6,756 bases of DNA, taken from positions 1 through 6,756 of the forward strand of contig JALUZQ010000214.1 in assembly GCA_027011725.1 (NCBI GenBank), in the 5' to 3' direction. Shown here piece by piece: positions 5,807 to 6,756 of this stretch; the first letter of the stretch is position 1; each line of letters begins with the position of its first letter. Source of the DNA: Sulfurimonas sp. (GTDB lineage Bacteria > Campylobacterota > Campylobacteria > Campylobacterales > Sulfurimonadaceae). The notes under the pieces are model-generated. The model did not search any database. It was not told where the DNA came from and worked only from the letters and a program-made list of their open reading frames with translations. Both the position numbers and the translations under genes were made by a program.

Positions 5807-6756
5807 TTGAAAAAAAGTAGATTGATAGCTTTGGAGCTTGCTATTGTATTTCTTCTTTTTCTTGGGAGTTCTTATCTCTATATACTCAAAGTACAGCTTT
5901 TTGAAGATCTTAACAGCAAGATTGTCGATTCCTATTTTTTACTTAGAGGTGAGAAAAAGCCCAGTGATAATATTGTCATTGTCGACATAGATGAAAAGAG
6001 TCTGCAGTTTCTTGGACAGTGGCCATGGTCAAGGGATGTCATAGCGAGGATTATAGAAAACCTGACAGCTGCACAAGTCGGTATAGTCGGGCTCGATATT
6101 ATCTTTGCAGAAGCGGACAACTCATCTCCTTCAAAGGTTTTAAAAAGACTTGGACTTGGGTATGAAAATGTTCCTGATTATGACAAAGTTTTAGCTACAG
6201 TATTGCAACACTCTCTTGTCATAGGTGGCTATATGTTTGATTTTCAACAAAAGATACAGCGTGGAGTCGAGCCAAATATTGCTGCTATTATCATACAAAA
6301 AAATTTTAAAAATAGAGAATATCTTCCTAAAGCACAAGGTATTATAAGTAGTATAGAGGTTCTGCAAAAGAGTCTCTACTCGAGTGGTTTTTTTAACACC
6401 ATTCCAGACAGTGACGGAATAGTGAGAAGTACACCTCTGCTTGTGCGATACAAGGAGAATATCTATCCATCTCTAAGTTTGGAGATCCTGCGCTTGGTAT
6501 ATGGGACAAATAAGATATCTATTGACTACACAGAAGCGGGTATAGCGGATATCACACTCGGTAATATATCTATTCCTACAGATAGATTTGCTAGATTGAG
6601 CATTAATTATTATGGTCGGGCGAAAGTTTTTAAATATATCTCAGCAGTTGATATATATGAGAACAAATTTGACAAAAAAGCGATTGCAGGCAAGATAGTT
6701 TTAATAGGTACAAGTGCCGGAGGTCTGCTAGACCTGCGGGCAACTCCCTATGAAAG
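5807..6756 (+). CDS. CHASE2-domain membrane sensor (N-terminal part, cut by window end)
   Basis: The first 316 residues are visible; the gene continues past the window. It starts at TTG 5807, shortly after an in-frame TAG. Residues about 6-27 form one membrane helix (uncleaved anchor). Residues about 35-316 are a CHASE2 domain, an extracytoplasmic sensing module of bacterial signalling enzymes. Diagnostic pieces are 'IVIVDIDEKSL' (56-66), 'LGQWPWSR' (69-76), 'GLDIIFAEAD' (95-104), 'GFFNTIPDSDGIVR' (194-207), 'YPSLSLEILR' (220-229) and 'GKIVLIGTSAGGLLDLRATP' (295-314). Members of this family usually continue with three membrane helices and a guanylate/adenylate cyclase, GGDEF or kinase domain; which applies here cannot be seen. 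It lies 12 bases after the FecR-domain gene and is almost certainly co-transcribed with it. The CHASE2 domain would face the periplasm, where the FecR protein is exported. Confidence 0.92.
   Translation, partial: MKKSRLIALELAIVFLLFLGSSYLYILKVQLFEDLNSKIVDSYFLLRGEKKPSDNIVIVDIDEKSLQFLGQWPWSRDVIARIIENLTAAQVGIVGLDIIFAEADNSSPSKVLKRLGLGYENVPDYDKVLATVLQHSLVIGGYMFDFQQKIQRGVEPNIAAIIIQKNFKNREYLPKAQGIISSIEVLQKSLYSSGFFNTIPDSDGIVRSTPLLVRYKENIYPSLSLEILRLVYGTNKISIDYTEAGIADITLGNISIPTDRFARLSINYYGRAKVFKYISAVDIYENKFDKKAIAGKIVLIGTSAGGLLDLRATPYE

Noticed and set aside
5810..5816. A7 run at the start of the CHASE2 gene as a phase-variable tract
   Set aside because: Runs of seven A or T are common in AT-rich genomes (others at 2970 and 6388), and this one encodes the usual Lys residues before a membrane helix.

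Overview
The window is a compact, single-direction (+ strand) gene cluster of five protein-coding genes, all apparently bound for the cell envelope. The low G+C content, AT-rich third codon positions and the pairing of a FecR-domain protein with a CHASE2 protein suggest a Campylobacterota (epsilonproteobacterial) genome, perhaps of the Sulfurimonas/Sulfurovum type. That is a judgement from sequence style and family knowledge, not from a marker gene. I saw no rRNA, tRNA, CRISPR array, insertion sequence or convincing terminator.

Layout: (1) 16-849, a secreted protein with an N-terminal NTF2-like region and a C-terminal CARDB domain. (2) 866-2446, an outer-membrane beta-barrel with a signal peptide and a terminal Phe. 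Its ribosome binding site is the end of an uninterrupted nine-G tract. (3) 2459-2947, a small secreted protein of unknown family. (4) 2948-5794, a 948-residue exported FecR-domain protein. It carries a sandwich-like region with an Asp-box motif, six tandem 17-residue repeats, and a disordered tail of about 460 residues with an acidic/lysine block and three copies of a degenerate Met-Gly...Trp-Glu...Gly motif. (5) 5807-6756, the N-terminal part of a CHASE2-domain membrane sensor starting at TTG; its output domain lies beyond the window.

Gene spacing is 16, 12, 0 and 12 bases, so the genes are very probably co-transcribed from a promoter upstream of the window. No stretch longer than 16 bases lies between genes. 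FecR-domain/CHASE2 neighbours are a recurrent pair in bacteria, and CHASE2 is an extracytoplasmic sensing domain. The working model (inference) is an envelope sensing unit: the secreted CARDB protein, the barrel and the FecR repeat protein form or monitor a surface structure, and the CHASE2 protein relays its state inward, probably through a nucleotide cyclase, diguanylate cyclase or kinase domain that cannot be seen here.
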